From NCBI RefSeq assembly GCF_945859705.1, contig NC_079134.1, positions 122,760,620-122,824,619 of the forward strand: a stretch of DNA of 64,000 bases. Reading direction: 5' to 3'. This DNA is from Episyrphus balteatus (lineage: Eukaryota; Arthropoda; Insecta; Diptera; Syrphidae). Positions 21,927 through 33,885 of this stretch are shown here, piece after piece; the stretch's first letter is position 1; each line of letters starts with the position of its first letter. The position numbers and the translations under genes are program-made. A model generated the notes under the pieces. That model searched no databases, was not told the origin of the DNA, and was given only the letters and a program-made list of their open reading frames with translations.

Positions 21927-23569
21927 TTAGCGAACAGATTTCTGGTAGGGTATCTTATTTATGGCTCCTTGTTGCATTCGTCTACCATGGGCAACCAAAG
22001 CCTGAAAGAAAATTAAATTGTGTCGTCACATTTGAGTCTTAGTTTTTAGAAGTCATGATCTTACAGTGTCCAGCATTTTGTTTCTGCAATTCATTTCCGA
22101 TTTCTTGTCCTTGACATACTGAAGATATCTTGCTTGAGATTGTCTATCCAAATTCTAAAAAAAAGGGTTTTGAGACAAGCGCAACATTCTTTGTGTTATT
22201 TTTACAAACCCTATCAATTTGAGCTTGGTCTTCTTCTTTTTGTTGTTGAATCTTATTTATTTCAATTATTTCATCTTCTGAGCGCTTGATCTGCTGGGCT
22301 CGAGCTAATTTTTCCGATTTCATGTCTTGAAGATTGGACTATGAAAAAAGAAACATAACCCATGTAAAATAAAATAAATAAAATCTACTCCAAATTTTTT
22401 TAATCTACTGCATATTTTTAGTGATCTACTGCGTATTTTTCTTTGGCCAAATCTAAGAATTATTTATGTCCAGCAAGAGGGAATTTTAATAATCAGGAGG
22501 AGGGTAATAATGTAATAGGACATTCAGCCAAAAGATAGACCAAGCCGGAGATATGAAACATTTAACTTTTAAGCTGGGTTCATATTAATATATTACCTTT
22601 TGCGCTGAACCCTCCATAAATTTATTACTAAGCTTGTGTCTCTCTTCAAATTGAATTTGGAGTACATCTGCATGGTTTTCTCGTTCAATTCTATTAAAAA
22701 AAATTCTTAAATCATAAAATTTTTTCATATTTTTGCAACTTATTTCACCTCAAATCTTCCTTCTTTTTCTCCTCGTTTTCCATCTCTTTCATTTGTTTAA
22801 TTTCATCTAACTGATTATTTAAGACATCAACAGTTTTATTTGCAATTATTTTTCTCAATTGATTTTCATATTGTTGTTGTTTTTCTTTTTCTCGTTCCAA
22901 ACACATCAGAGCTTCAAACCAAATCTTATCGATTTCTTTTTCTTTCATTTGAATGGCTTTCTTTTCTGCAATTTGTAATAATTGTGCTCGTTTGGTTTCT
23001 TGTGTAATCTTTTTACTTTCCTTGGGGCGCATTTCTTCACAATTTATTCTAACAAAATTGTAATATTGTTAAGTTAATAGAATAGCTTATATCTAATATT
23101 TTTACTTACAATTCACGTTGAATTTGTTTGAGTTTTAAAAACTCATTTTCGGCTTCAGTTCTTTCGAATTTAGCTGTTGAAATCCAATCCAAACGTTTTT
23201 GTGCATTCTCTAGTACTCGAGATCTAAAAAGATTAGCTAATTCTTCTTCTTGTTGAAGTTCTTCCATTGAAAGCATAATTTTCAAGCTTTTTCAAATAAA
23301 AAAAAAAAAAACGGGAGTTATTGCAAATAAATTGGATTTATTTCAACTTAAATAACCTTTCTTTTCTTCGAGCTAAATCACGGTCCCTTTCCCGGAGAGC
23401 TTCTTTAATCTAAATTATTGTGAAATATGATTTCTTGTGATTGGGTAAGTTTTATTAATTTTTGCTAACCTTAAATCGAATATGAGTTTGAAGATGACGG
23501 TTGTCAGTTCTCTTCATAAATTCAATACTATCTGCCATTTCAACTTGATTCCAACATGAACTGATGATT
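21927..23569 (-). CDS. Cfap53: CFAP53/CCDC11-like cilia and flagella protein, 5' end missing
   Basis: Eight minus-strand exons join in frame: 23569-23470, 23409-23357, 23286-23110, 23048-22749, 22690-22597, 22338-22210, 22154-22065 and 22001-21927. They give about 338 residues ending ...YQKSVR. Nearly all is charged coiled coil (a trichohyalin/plectin-homology type protein). By memory of vertebrate CFAP53, a microtubule inner protein of axonemes, several features align in order: a Trp followed by NQ near the start, HIRFKIKEALRERDRDLA, KIMLSMEE, DKIWFEALMCLEREKEK, and a Lys/Gln-rich tail. Introns are 55-70 bp except one of 258 bp. The first exon shown begins in phase 2 with no usable ATG context before the conserved Trp, so at least one upstream exon (about 60-70 residues) is missing. 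It was not found between 23570 and the repeat-filled 23.9-40 kb region. Expected role: sperm flagella and ciliated sensory neurons. Confidence 0.8.
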
Positions 23570-23922
23570 CTTTGAAATAAAATGAAAGCTTATGGATATT
23601 ATTGATTAGAGATAAAATTTGTATAAAAAGAAGGTAGTTGCTATAGGAAATAGGACCTTATTTTCAGTTGATAAACAAAGATATTTTGGCAAAATGTTAT
23701 TGGAAACGAAATGTATCTAAGCATGTACCTAGATATTATGTCTTCCTTATGAGAGAGTCTGAGTAGTTAAGAATAATTTTTTTCCTAAAATAGTTTGAGG
23801 CTATATTATTGTTATTTTTATATATTGTTTTGGTTTTATGAATTAAATAACTTCTCGTTTTACCAGAAAGGGAAGCCAGAAGCCTTTTCTTTAATTTTGT
23901 TCATAAGTTATTTACCTATACC

Positions 23923-25864
23923 CAATGCCGTCTTTACCATAAGGGCACACGGGGCACGTGCCCAGGGCCCCCATTCTCAAGGGGGCCCCTAAGGAACGAA
24001 AATTTCTCTCACTCATTTATTCTCAAAACATTTTTGTCGGGCAAATTATGTGGCGTTGTATGCGGACAAAATTTTAAATCCAAATGACCAAACCCAAATT
24101 CAATTTTCCAAAAAATAAGACAATAATATTTTCAAAAAAACAAGAAAAATATCTTTTTTTTCCACTGTAGGTAAGATTATTTATTACACGGTGTTACAAA
24201 AATGAGGTTTTAAAATATACGCAGGCGGAGACCTATCAGGTTTTGTAGAGCTAGTCGCACTGAATACGAAACGGTATTTGAAAATCCCCTAACACCCCCA
24301 AAATACTCCAGATTTTTATCAGATTTTTCTTTTTTCAAAATATTTTTTGTTTTTATTTTTCAATTTTCTCAAAAACTAGAAGACATAGAAACATATAGTT
24401 TTCACGGTTCGATAAGGAATCATTTGAGGCAGTTTTCTGTGTGAGTAAGTTTTTTACTAAAATTCACAGTCTGGACAAAAATAGTATAAAATGAGTTTAA
24501 AAAATTTTTTTTTCGCCTATTTTTAACTCTGAAATCGATTATTTCAAAAACCATTGGTTATATTATATTGATTTAAAAATTAGAATCAAATGTACAATTT
24601 TGCCTTTCGGAAATGGTATCATTTATTACTGCAAGTGTTGCCGTTGTTTTTTAATAATTTTTTTTATTTTGATAATTTTTTTTTTAGAAAAATGCCCCTC
24701 CCACCTAAACGGGGAGAGATAGACCCCCCTCCCAAAGAAAAAAATGTTTGTATTGAGCTCCTCTACAAAAACCCGTTATCAAATCCTGGCGCCCAAGTTA
24801 TCCTACTACGTGCCGAAACAACATTTTTGTTCTATACCTAAAAGTTCGAATTTCTGTATCTGGGTTGAAATCGAAAAAAATTTTTTTCTAAGCCATTTTT
24901 GAAGTGATTTTCATAAAAAATACCTCGATTAATTGGGAAATAGATATAGTCTTAGAATATATTTTTTAAATAGCATGTTGTTTTGAAAACATGTACTATA
25001 ACTTGATGCCGAAGTTGGGCAAATGACAAAAAAAATTGAATTTTTGAACTTTGACAGCTTATAAATTCTAAGTGGTTCAACCGAGTTAAATGTTTTATAT
25101 ATTGTTAAAAAGGTACATTTATCTTCTATCAGAAACTGTAAAAAAATCGAAAATGGGTAAAAAATTGTCGAAGCTAGAATTTTTTCAATGGATGAAGGTC
25201 TAAAAAACCGTTTTTTGCCCGTAACTTCAGATTTTGGGGGTGTTAGGGGATTTTCAAATACCGTTTCGTATTCAGTGCGACTAGCTCTACAAAACCTGAT
25301 AGGTCTCCGCCCGCGTATTTTTTGAGTGTTACACCGTGTTATTTATTAATAAAAACAACGAATTCTCTTCCATTATCTTTATCCTTAAATAATAATTTCG
25401 TTTGAAGTTTGCAAAACTGTCAAATTTGTAGTATGTGTTAAAATCAGTGTAAAAATATGTGTAGATTCGTATTAAAAGACGAAAATAGAATCAATTCGTC
25501 GGCAAAAAAAACATCAATACTTTTGACGTTGGAAAACGTTTAAGAAAAACTATTGCCGGCTCGTCGACGGTACATCAATGTTTTGGTTCAATGGAAAACA
25601 CCATGGTACAATGGTTGGCACCCCCAAACTTTTTTTTAATTTGAATTGCGAATTGCTTTCGTATTAAAAGATTGACACATAAAATTCATTAAATAGTTAA
25701 CTTTAAAAAAAAATTATTATTTTTTTTTAAATCCAAAAATATTTTTTTTTAAGTTATCTTAATTTTAATATCAGTATAAACCTTTTTATGTAAAAATTTT
25801 CATTAAAATCGGCCCCCAAATTGTTGAGTGCCCAAGGGCCTCAGGATAGTTAAAGACGGCCCTG
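23923..25864. mobile_element. hAT-like element (1.9 kb) hosting a foldback
   Basis: The left end CAATGCCGTCTTTACC and the right end (complement CAGGGCCGTCTTTAAC) form imperfect inverted termini. Subterminal GTGCCCAGGGCCCCC and GGCCCCCAA-type G/C blocks are typical of this hAT group. The flanks CCTATACC (23915-23922) and CATATACC (25865-25872) match at 7 of 8 bases, as an aged target duplication would. A separate foldback (24187-25338) sits inside. No transposase frame. Confidence 0.75.
24187..25338. mobile_element. 1.15-kb foldback with CACGGTGT ends and 10-bp flanking repeat
   Basis: CACGGTGTTAC at the left and its complement ending ACACCGTG at the right are flanked by the identical 10-mer TTATTTATTA (24177-24186 and 25339-25348). 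The arms match for about 120 bp, including GCGGAGACCTATCAGG and CTAGTCGCACTGAATACG. The two arms are almost identical while the interior is single copy. It is nested in the hAT-like element. Confidence 0.85.
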
Positions 25865-26337
25865 CATATACCTATGTATTTAATTTATGGATAGTGCAGG
25901 ACTGCAGGCGCTAGAGGTAGTTGAGTATGCAAAATATGAGGACGGAGTTTCACCAATGGATTTGAGTTCAGAAGAGGTCAAAGATTAATAATGTGGTTCT
26001 TGCCGGTCAATTTTATTTGATAAATTATTTTTTACCACTACTCTTATTTGTATACGAAATAGAGTTGTGAATATGCCTTTTGTTTTTACTTGGTTACACT
26101 TTTAGGTTTTTAGTTTTTCTATTATTCAATCCAGTTTGGAGAAACGAGACGTAGCATTAAAGATTTTTTAACAGTATACTTACTTACTGTCTACTTACAG
26201 TATACTTGTTTACTGTTGTTTACTTGTAAAGCGCAAAGAAAACCAGGGGAAGGACTGTTTCGCATTTTGGATACAAAAGTAAATCTCTTATTGAAACATA
26301 ATATGTGAATAAAGATATTATCTATGTCCACTAGATT

Positions 26338-26531
26338 AGCCCTGTTCCATTGGAGGTGGTAGTTTACTACTAGTAGATGTTTTGGTTAATCTAATACTAT
26401 CATCTACTCAATGCTCTTCTTCCCGAGTAGATACGAATACGATTTGTATTGAATTCGTTTAAAGTGCGTTCCATTGAAAATCGCTAGTAAACTACTAATA
26501 GTACTTTGCCACCTCCCAAAGGAACAGGGCT
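26338..26531. mobile_element. 194-bp MITE with AGCCCTGTTCC ends, 3-bp duplication ATT
   Basis: AGCCCTGTTCCATTGGAGG at the left pairs with CCTCCCAAAGGAACAGGGCT at the right, each followed inward by GTAGTTTACTA/TAGTAAACTAC. ATT flanks both sides. A 3-bp duplication suggests the PIF/Harbinger superfamily, though three bases are weak evidence. Confidence 0.75.
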
Positions 26532-26534
26532 ATT

Positions 26535-27140
26535 ATCAAAAAAAGAGAACAGATCTCGAAACTGCTGTTTTGTCTTTAGACAAAAACTTTGGAAATAATA
26601 ACACTTGGGTTTAATTTGCACTTTTTGGGGTTCATGGTAAACCAAAACAATAGATAATCACCCTTTCCCCTCCTAAGATTTGCTTTTGTAGTGTTGGGAG
26701 CAAAAATACAATTTTCATACCCTATGAGCCTAACTCGAGTCCTATGAGCTATAGTGCAAGAACCGTGCATTGTACAAAAAAAATTGTAAATTTATAAAAT
26801 GTAGATAATTTAAAGTTCTACATTTTTGCCAAAGTAATTTATTCGACCTAAATTATAACAAAAAAGTTATGATGAATACAAGGGTTTTTTTGTTTCGAAA
26901 AACCCTGTTTTGTTGAGTTCAAACTGTAATATTTTTTTTATCCAACTTCAACTTTTAAAACTTATACTTTTTTGAAAAATGCAATACCGGGACAAGTTTT
27001 AAAAATAATAAACCAGAGTCACACAAGACACAATACAAATTTTTTGGTCTTATTGCTCTGAAATAAAAGTAAGAATTTGAGTTTTTATGAAACTCGGAAC
27101 TGGTAATTAATTTGCAAAAAAATGGCGTATGAAATAAATA
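26535..27140. other. Intergenic, nothing assigned
   Basis: No supported gene or repeat. Confidence 0.4.
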
Positions 27141-28730
27141 ACACGGTGCGACACTGAAAATACACCCGAGAAATAACATAGTGTAGGCTGTTCGTATGGT
27201 CGAATAATGCATAAAAATATTTTTGTTATATTTTTGGAACCCTCCATTTTTTTTTTATTTACAAAAAACCATTTTTACAGACCTTGCTATGTAATCTATC
27301 AATATTTCAGTCATTTTTTTAACAACTCTCAATATGTTATATGTTTTTGGAAAGAAGATTTCCAGACCTTTTGAATGATGTATATAAGTCTATTGTTTTT
27401 TTCCCAATTTTTTCAACTTTACCCAATTTTTTTTGCAAAATAAAACAAACAAAAAAATAAAGTAAGGTTATATTCTGAAAGAATATACATTTAGGCACAA
27501 ATTGGCGTATTTTTTTTATTGAATTTGACCAAAACTGCGGAATCTATGCTATTTTTTCGTAAATAGAAAATGTGGCTTTTCATGATGTGAATTGCAAGGT
27601 GCACAATAGGGTGTTCGTTATTTTAAAATAATAAGAATTTCTATGCTCCTAGGATCTTATATGGTTGGAAATAAACAAAAAAAATATTCCCCAAGTTTCA
27701 AGTCTCTAACTTAATTCTAACCCGTGTCGCCAAGCGGTTGAAGTTTCTCATGGGAATAACATGGGGTTTCTTGGACCTTGTTCGATCAATTTTAAATTCC
27801 AGCCAAACCATTCGTTCAAAAAATTTAAAACTTTACAGACTCAAATTTAATAAGTGTAGCTATCATGTGAACATTTTTCAGATTTTTAATTGTTATAATT
27901 TTAGAGATTTAGCTTGTTAAAAAAAAGTCATTTTTTCAGACTTTTTCAAAAATCGCTTTTTACCCGTTTAATGTCAAAAAATTAAAAAACATACATTTTT
28001 ATTCACAAATAAGCGTAGTATGTATATTTAAAATTTATATTTAATTCAAAGTTATATATGTAATTAACTAGAATAATAAAAAGTTATTAACTTTTTAATT
28101 GAATTGTAATTAACTAGTTTTTTATTTATTTACTACAGTACTTTTTCTTAAATCGGGAACACGTTTTTTGAATATCGATGTGACTTGAGAATGAATACAC
28201 AACTAATTTTTTATATAAGCCGTGTTTTATTGGTAACTCAGTACTTAGCTCAGTAAAATTTTACACGGTAAACAACAACAAATGATTGCTAAGGATAAAA
28301 AAAAGTTTTTTATTTGTTGGTTTACAGAGAAATTTTTTGTATAGAAATATAAATTTTTGACCCTTCAACAATATAGGATTATAAAAAATAAATAAAAGTA
28401 ATCTTTTTTTGTTGTTTACAGCAAAAAAAGTTTACTCAGTAAAATACTGAGTACCAATAAAACACGGCTATAACTATGAATTGAATTTGCATTTGAATGA
28501 AAATCCTCTTTCCAAAAACATATAACATATTGAGAGGTGTTAGAAAAATGACTGAAATATTGATAGATTACATCGCAAAGTCTGTAAAAATGGTTTTTTG
28601 TAAATAAAAAAAAAATGGAGGGTTCCAAAAATATAACAAAAATATTTTTATGCATTATTCGACCATACGAACAGCCTACACTATGTTATTTCTCGGTTGT
28701 ATTTTTTTTTTTTATTTTGTAGCACAGTGT
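27141..28730. mobile_element. 1.6-kb foldback, CACGGTGCGACAC family
   Basis: The left arm (27141 to about 27380) and right arm (about 28490-28730) are inverted copies. They share TAACATAGTGTAGGCTGTTC, the ggaaccctccatttttt block and the cataacatattgag block. The interior differs and contains a further MITE (28218-28469). The left arm is also present singly at 5972-6400. No open frame of note. Confidence 0.8.
28218..28469. mobile_element. Nested 252-bp MITE with AGCCGTGTTTTATTGGTA ends
   Basis: AGCCGTGTTTTATTGGTA at the left and TACCAATAAAACACGGCT at the right are perfect complements. Next inside lie ACTCAGTA and TACTGAGT. ATA flanks both sides as a possible 3-bp duplication. The ends resemble those of the 26338-26531 MITE (AGCC[C/G]TGTT), so the two may be related. 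Confidence 0.8.
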
Positions 28731-28753
28731 AATCTTTTTTATCAAAAAACAAA

Positions 28754-28856
28754 ACCGACTTCCATGGATCAAAACTGGGTTTTATGGTTTTTCTAATAGT
28801 TCCTATGGCTATAACTTAACGAAATTGAAATGGGACCACATTGCAGCCACCAGCTG
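28754..28856 (-). repeat. Truncated copy of the ACCGACTTCC MITE
   Basis: The complement of about 6650-6750, from ACCGACTTCCATGGATC through TGCAGCCACCAGCTG. The T-tract half is missing. Confidence 0.75.
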
Positions 28857-29185
28857 CAAAACCAGCCAAAACTTAAGAGAAATCGTAGAGAAGTTTTAAA
28901 TACTACTAAGAATAACAAACTAAAAATTCAGAACTTAACTTTCACTTAAAACACTTTGGTGTCCATTGTCCCTGGGCCTGAAGGATCTTTTCGAGCTACA
29001 TATTTCAGCAAGGATACACTGAATCTCCAAGCAGGGGCGGACTGGCCCACCGGGCATTCTGGATTTTTCCCGGTAGGCCCTCGGGCAAGAAAACATTTCT
29101 TAAAAGCACTTGAAATTCAATTTTTAAATTCACTCACGTCATGCTTCAAGTCGGTTTCTGGCCTTTTTAGTCAGTATAAATCTAT

Positions 29186-31483
29186 TGTGCCCCTTATGGA
29201 TCTTTCGAGACCAATAGAATTATGTTTGTGAGCCCCCTATGTATGTTTCGAGGCCCACAGAATTATGTTTGCGGCATTTAAGTCAACGTAGGCCTCCTAT
29301 GGATCTTAATGGGCCTACCGAATTCTGTTTGTGCCACCCCTATGGATTTTCAAAGAGCCCCATATGGATATTTCGAGGCCCACTGAATCATGTTTATGGC
29401 GTTTAAGTCAATGAAGGCCTCCTATGGATCTTTAGGGGCCTACCGAATTCTGTTTGTGGGTCCCCTATGGATTTTCAGGAGGCCCCATATGGATCTTTCG
29501 AGGCCCACAGAATTATCTTTGTGGCCATTAAGTCAATGAAGGCCTCCTATGGATCTTTAGGGGCCTACCGAATTCTGTTTGTGGGCCCCCTATGGATTTT
29601 CAGGGGGCCCCATATGGATCTTTCGAGGCCCACAGAGCACAGAATCATGTTTATGGCGTTTAAGTCAATGAAGGCCTCCTATGGATCTTTAGGGGCCTAC
29701 CGAATTCTGTTTGTGGGCCCCCTATGGATTTTCAGGGGGCCCCATATGGATCTTTCGAAGCCCACAGAATCATATTTATGGCGTTTAAGTCAATGAAGGC
29801 CTCCTATAGATCTTAAGGGGCCTACCGAATTCTGTTTGTGGGCCCCCTATGGATTTCCAGGGGGCCCCATATGGATCTTTCGAAGTCCACAGAATCATGT
29901 TTATGGCGTTTAAGTCAATGAAGGCCTCCTATGGATCTTAATGGGCCTACCGAATTCTGTTTGTGGGCCCCCTATGGATTTTCAGGGGGCCCCATATGGA
30001 TCTTTCGAAGCCCACAGAATAATGTTTATGGCGTTTAAGTCAATGAAGGCCTCCTATGGATCTTTAGGGGCCTACCGAATTCTGTTTGTGGGTCCCCTAT
30101 GGATTTTCAGGGGGCCCCATATGGATCTTTCGAGGCCCACAGAATTATCTTTGTGGCCATTAAGTCAATGAAGGCCTCCTATGGATCTTTAGAGGCCTAC
30201 CTAATTCTGTTTGTGGGCCCCCTATGGATTTTCAGGGGGCCCCATATGGATCTTTCGAGGCCCACAGAATCATGTTTATGGCGTTTAATTCAATGAAGGC
30301 CTCCTATGGATCTTTAGGGGCCTACCGAATTCTGTTTGTGGGTCCCCTATGGATTTTCAGGAGGCCCCATATGGATCTTTCGAGGCCCACAGAATTATCT
30401 TTGTGGCCATTAAGTCAATGAAGGCCTCCTATGGATCTTTAGGGGCCTACCGAATTCTGTTTGTGGGCCCCCTATGGATTTTCAGGGGGCCCCATATGGA
30501 TCTTTCGTGGCCCACAGAGCACAGAATCATGTTTATGGCGTTTAAGTCAATGAAGGCCTCCTATGGATCTTTAGGGGCCTACCGAATTCTGTTTGTGGGC
30601 CCCCTATGGATTTTCAGGGGGCCCCATATGGATCTTTCGAAGCCCACAGAATCATATTTATGGCGTTTAAGTCAATGAAGGCCTCCTATAGATCTTAAGG
30701 GGCCTACCGAATTCTGTTTGTGGGCCCCCTATGGATTTCCAGGGGGCCCCATATGGATCTTTCGAAGTCCACAGAATCATGTTTATGGCGTTTAAGTCAA
30801 TGAAGGCCTCCTATGGATCTTAATGGGCCTACCGAATTCTGTTTGTGGGCCCCCTATGGATTTTCAGGGGGCCCCATATGGATCTTTCGAAGCCCACAGA
30901 ATAATGTTTATGGCGTTTAAGTCAATGAAGGCCTCCTATGGATCTTTAGGGGCCTACCGAATTCTGTTTGTGGGTCCCCTATGGATTTTCAGGGGGCCCC
31001 ATATGGATCTTTCGAGGCCCACAGAATTATCTTTGTGGCCATTAAGTCAATGAAGGCCTCCTATGGATCTTTAGAGGCCTACCTAATTCTGTTTGTGGGC
31101 CCCCTATGGATTTTCAGGGGGCCCCATATGGATCTTTCGAGGCCCACAGAATCATGTTTATGGCGTTTAATTCAATGAAGGCCTCCTATGGATCTTTAGG
31201 GGCCTACCGAATTCTGTTTGTGGGCCCCCTATGGATTTTCAGGGGACCCCATATGGATCTTTCGAAGCCCACAGAATCATGTTTATGGCGTTTAAGTCAA
31301 TGAAGGCCTCCTATGGATCTTTAGGGGCCTACCGAATTCTGTTTGTGGGCCCCCTATGGATTTTCAGGGGGCCCCATATGGATCTTTCGAAGCCCACAGA
31401 ATCATGTTTATGGCGTTTAAGTCAATGAAGGCCTCCTATGGATCTTTAGGTTCCTACCGAATTCTGTTTTTGGGCCCCCTATG
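29186..31483. repeat. 125-bp satellite array with 882-bp higher-order repeat (left part)
   Basis: About 18 tandem units of 125 bp (landmarks cctatggatcttt, cagggggccccatatgg and tttaagtcaatgaagg), G/C-rich compared with the surroundings. One monomer carries a 7-bp insertion (gagcaca) at about 29636 and again at about 30518, exactly 882 bp later (7 x 125 + 7). The block 29467-30348 is repeated at 30349-31230 with only isolated differences. Units at the far left (29186-29460) are more diverged. Because 125 is not a multiple of three, the overlapping open frames of 65-109 codons are repeat artefacts. Confidence 0.95.
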
Positions 31484-32382
31484 CAGTGGCGTATCCAGAA
31501 AAAAATTTGGGGGGGGCTAGAAAATTTTTCAAAATTTTTTTAGAGGGAAAATGTACGAAAAAATTTGTTTCTCTTTTTTATCCATCTTTGATCGAAAGTG
31601 AAGAGCTGTGGTGCGGTACTGAAAGTGGTAAAGTAGCATTTTACTGCTACTACTCGACAGCTTCGTACTCTGTCTCCTCCTTTCATAATAAAAGTAGTGT
31701 TTTTTCAAAGTTGTTATTCTGCAAACATTTTACACAATGAGCAACGAGTTCAGTCATCCATAAAAAAAAAACACTTTATTTCGTTCGAACTTTGTCATGT
31801 ACTGAATTCAAAACTGTTAACAGATTTATTGCTATCACGTTTATAGTTATTGAGCTATAGTCTCATTATTATTTTCGATATAAATGCTCTTGTTCCGCAA
31901 TTTGACCGAAAGTGAATTGAAATCACTTTTCAATTTCACGTGAAATTAAATATCATATTTTTCATTTCGATCGATTTCGAAAACTTTAAAATTGCTTCAA
32001 ACTGTCAAAAAAAGTGAAATTACTACTGCTTTGGACATGGATGCAATTTTATCCATAGTTTTGATAATATTTTGTCCAAAAATTGCAAATTCATTGAAAA
32101 ATGCACTAAATTCAAAGTAAACTGAATTCGATGAGAAAATCTAAATGAGTGAAAAAATGCAGAACACCTAATTTCACTTTCGGCAAGTGAATGCCCAAAA
32201 AGTTAAATGCAGAATGTGAAAGTCTCAAATATTAATTTTCAATGAAGTTCTTGTTGATGTTTAATCCAAAATACATATTATTTTTTCGTAATATGTTATG
32301 ATCCTGAACTTTGCAGACAATTTGTCTGCTGAGGTTTGGACAGCCACCAAAGTCGCAAAACTGGTCTGATTTTGAAAAATTA

Positions 32383-33350
32383 AACGGCATTCGCTTCGTT
32401 AAATAAAAATCTAGGGGCGATATTTTTTAGTTTTTTTTTATTTGTCTTAACAAAAAAGTTATGGCCAAAAAACGCAAAACCCACCAAAAAATTAATTTCA
32501 AAATTTTTGGACTTTCGTCACCACTGTAATAATGGACACATTTTTATAAAATAAACGCCATTCGCTTCGTTAAATAAAAATCTAGGGGCGATATTTTTTA
32601 GTTTTTTTTTATTTGTCTTAACAAAAAAGTTATGGCCAAAAAACGCAAAACCCACCAAAAAATTAATTTAAAAATTTTTGGACTTTCGTCACCACTGTAA
32701 TAATGGACACATTTTTATAAAATAAACGCCATTCGCTTCGTTAAATAAAAATCTAGGGGCGATATTTTTTAGTTTTTTTTTATTTGTCTTAACAAAAAAG
32801 TTATGGCCAAAAAACGCAAAACCCACCAAAAAATTAATTTAAAAATTTTTGGACTTTCGTCACCACTGTAATAATGGACACATTTTTATAAAATAAACGC
32901 CATTCGCTTCGTTAAATAAAAATCTAGGGGCGATATTTTTTAGTTTTTTTTTATTTGTCTTAACAAAAAAGTTATGGCCAAAAAACGCAAAACCCACCAA
33001 AAAATTAATTTAAAAATTTTTGGACTTTCGTCACCACTGTAATAATGGACACATTTTTATAAAATAAACGCCATTCGCTTCGTTAAATAAAAATCTAGGG
33101 GCGATATTTTTTAGTTTTTTTTTATTTGTCTTAACAAAAAAGTTATGGCCAAAAAACGCAAAACCCACCAAAAAATTAATTTAAAAATTTTTGGACTTTC
33201 GTCACCACTGTAATAATGGACACATTTTTATAAAATAAACGCCATTCGCTTCGTTAAATAAAAATCTAGGGGCGATATTTTTTAGTGTTTTTTTATTTGT
33301 CTTAACAAAAAAGTTATGGCCAAAAAACGCAAAATCCACCAAAAAATTAA
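32383..33350. repeat. 171-bp tandem repeat, about 5.7 copies
   Basis: The landmark aaacgccattcgcttcg starts at about 32553, 32724, 32895, 33066 and 33237, a constant 171-bp step; a variant first copy begins at 32382. Copies are nearly identical, which points to recent expansion within one arm of the foldback. Confidence 0.95.
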
Positions 33351-33474
33351 TTGTATATCCAATAAAATACTGTCGTGGTGGGTTTGGTGTGTTGTAATAG
33401 TTATTATTACTTATGGTTTCGTTTTCATTGAAACTGAGATTAATTGTTTTTTCGTTTACTTCAACTAGTTTTCC

Positions 33475-33885
33475 AATTTTTTCTTTTTTAGCATATATGG
33501 CACTCTTTGGTGCTTGACCTTATCACGATTCCAACTTTCTTCGGAGTCTAAGTTATCAGGTTCATTTAATTTCCTCTTGTTTTTTTTTTTAAGTTAACTT
33601 TGGGTTTGGGAAGATTAAGCTGTTTGAACGAGGATCTATTCTTTCATAATTTATATGGATAAAACGACCAACTTTCAAACTTTTTTCGTTTTCCATTTTT
33701 ATAATTTTAAAATAGTTTTCAACAGAACTATTTGTTTTGTGGTTTTCTAGATTTCCTAACACAAGTGTCCATAAAGGAATATAGGGAATCAGATTTTCCA
33801 TTAAATATTTAGAAAATATTAGGGATCTATAAATATTAGGATTGCTTATATTTTTATCTTCATTTTCATTTTCAATTTTTTGTTT
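33475..33885 (-). pseudogene. Transposon protein C-terminal remnant (PLW...SVENYFK...GRFI type)
   Basis: Minus strand, reading from about 33885: SNPNIYRSLIFSKYL, LIPYIPLWTLVLGNL, TNSSVENYFKIIK, SLKVGRFIHINYE. After a frame slip in a poly-A tract near 33590 it continues KLNEPDNLDSEESWN and ends KKKLEN-stop near 33475. The order Y-x-PLW, then NS-x-VEN-x-FKI-x-K, then GRFI is, from memory, shared by the C-termini of a widespread invertebrate transposon-encoded protein family whose name I cannot give with confidence. It probably marks the autonomous ancestor of this foldback. Confidence 0.55.

Noticed and set aside
29467..31428. Series of 65-109 codon frames repeating MDFQGAPYGSFEAHRI
   Set aside because: Produced by the 125-bp satellite; the period is not a multiple of three and the frames overlap one another.
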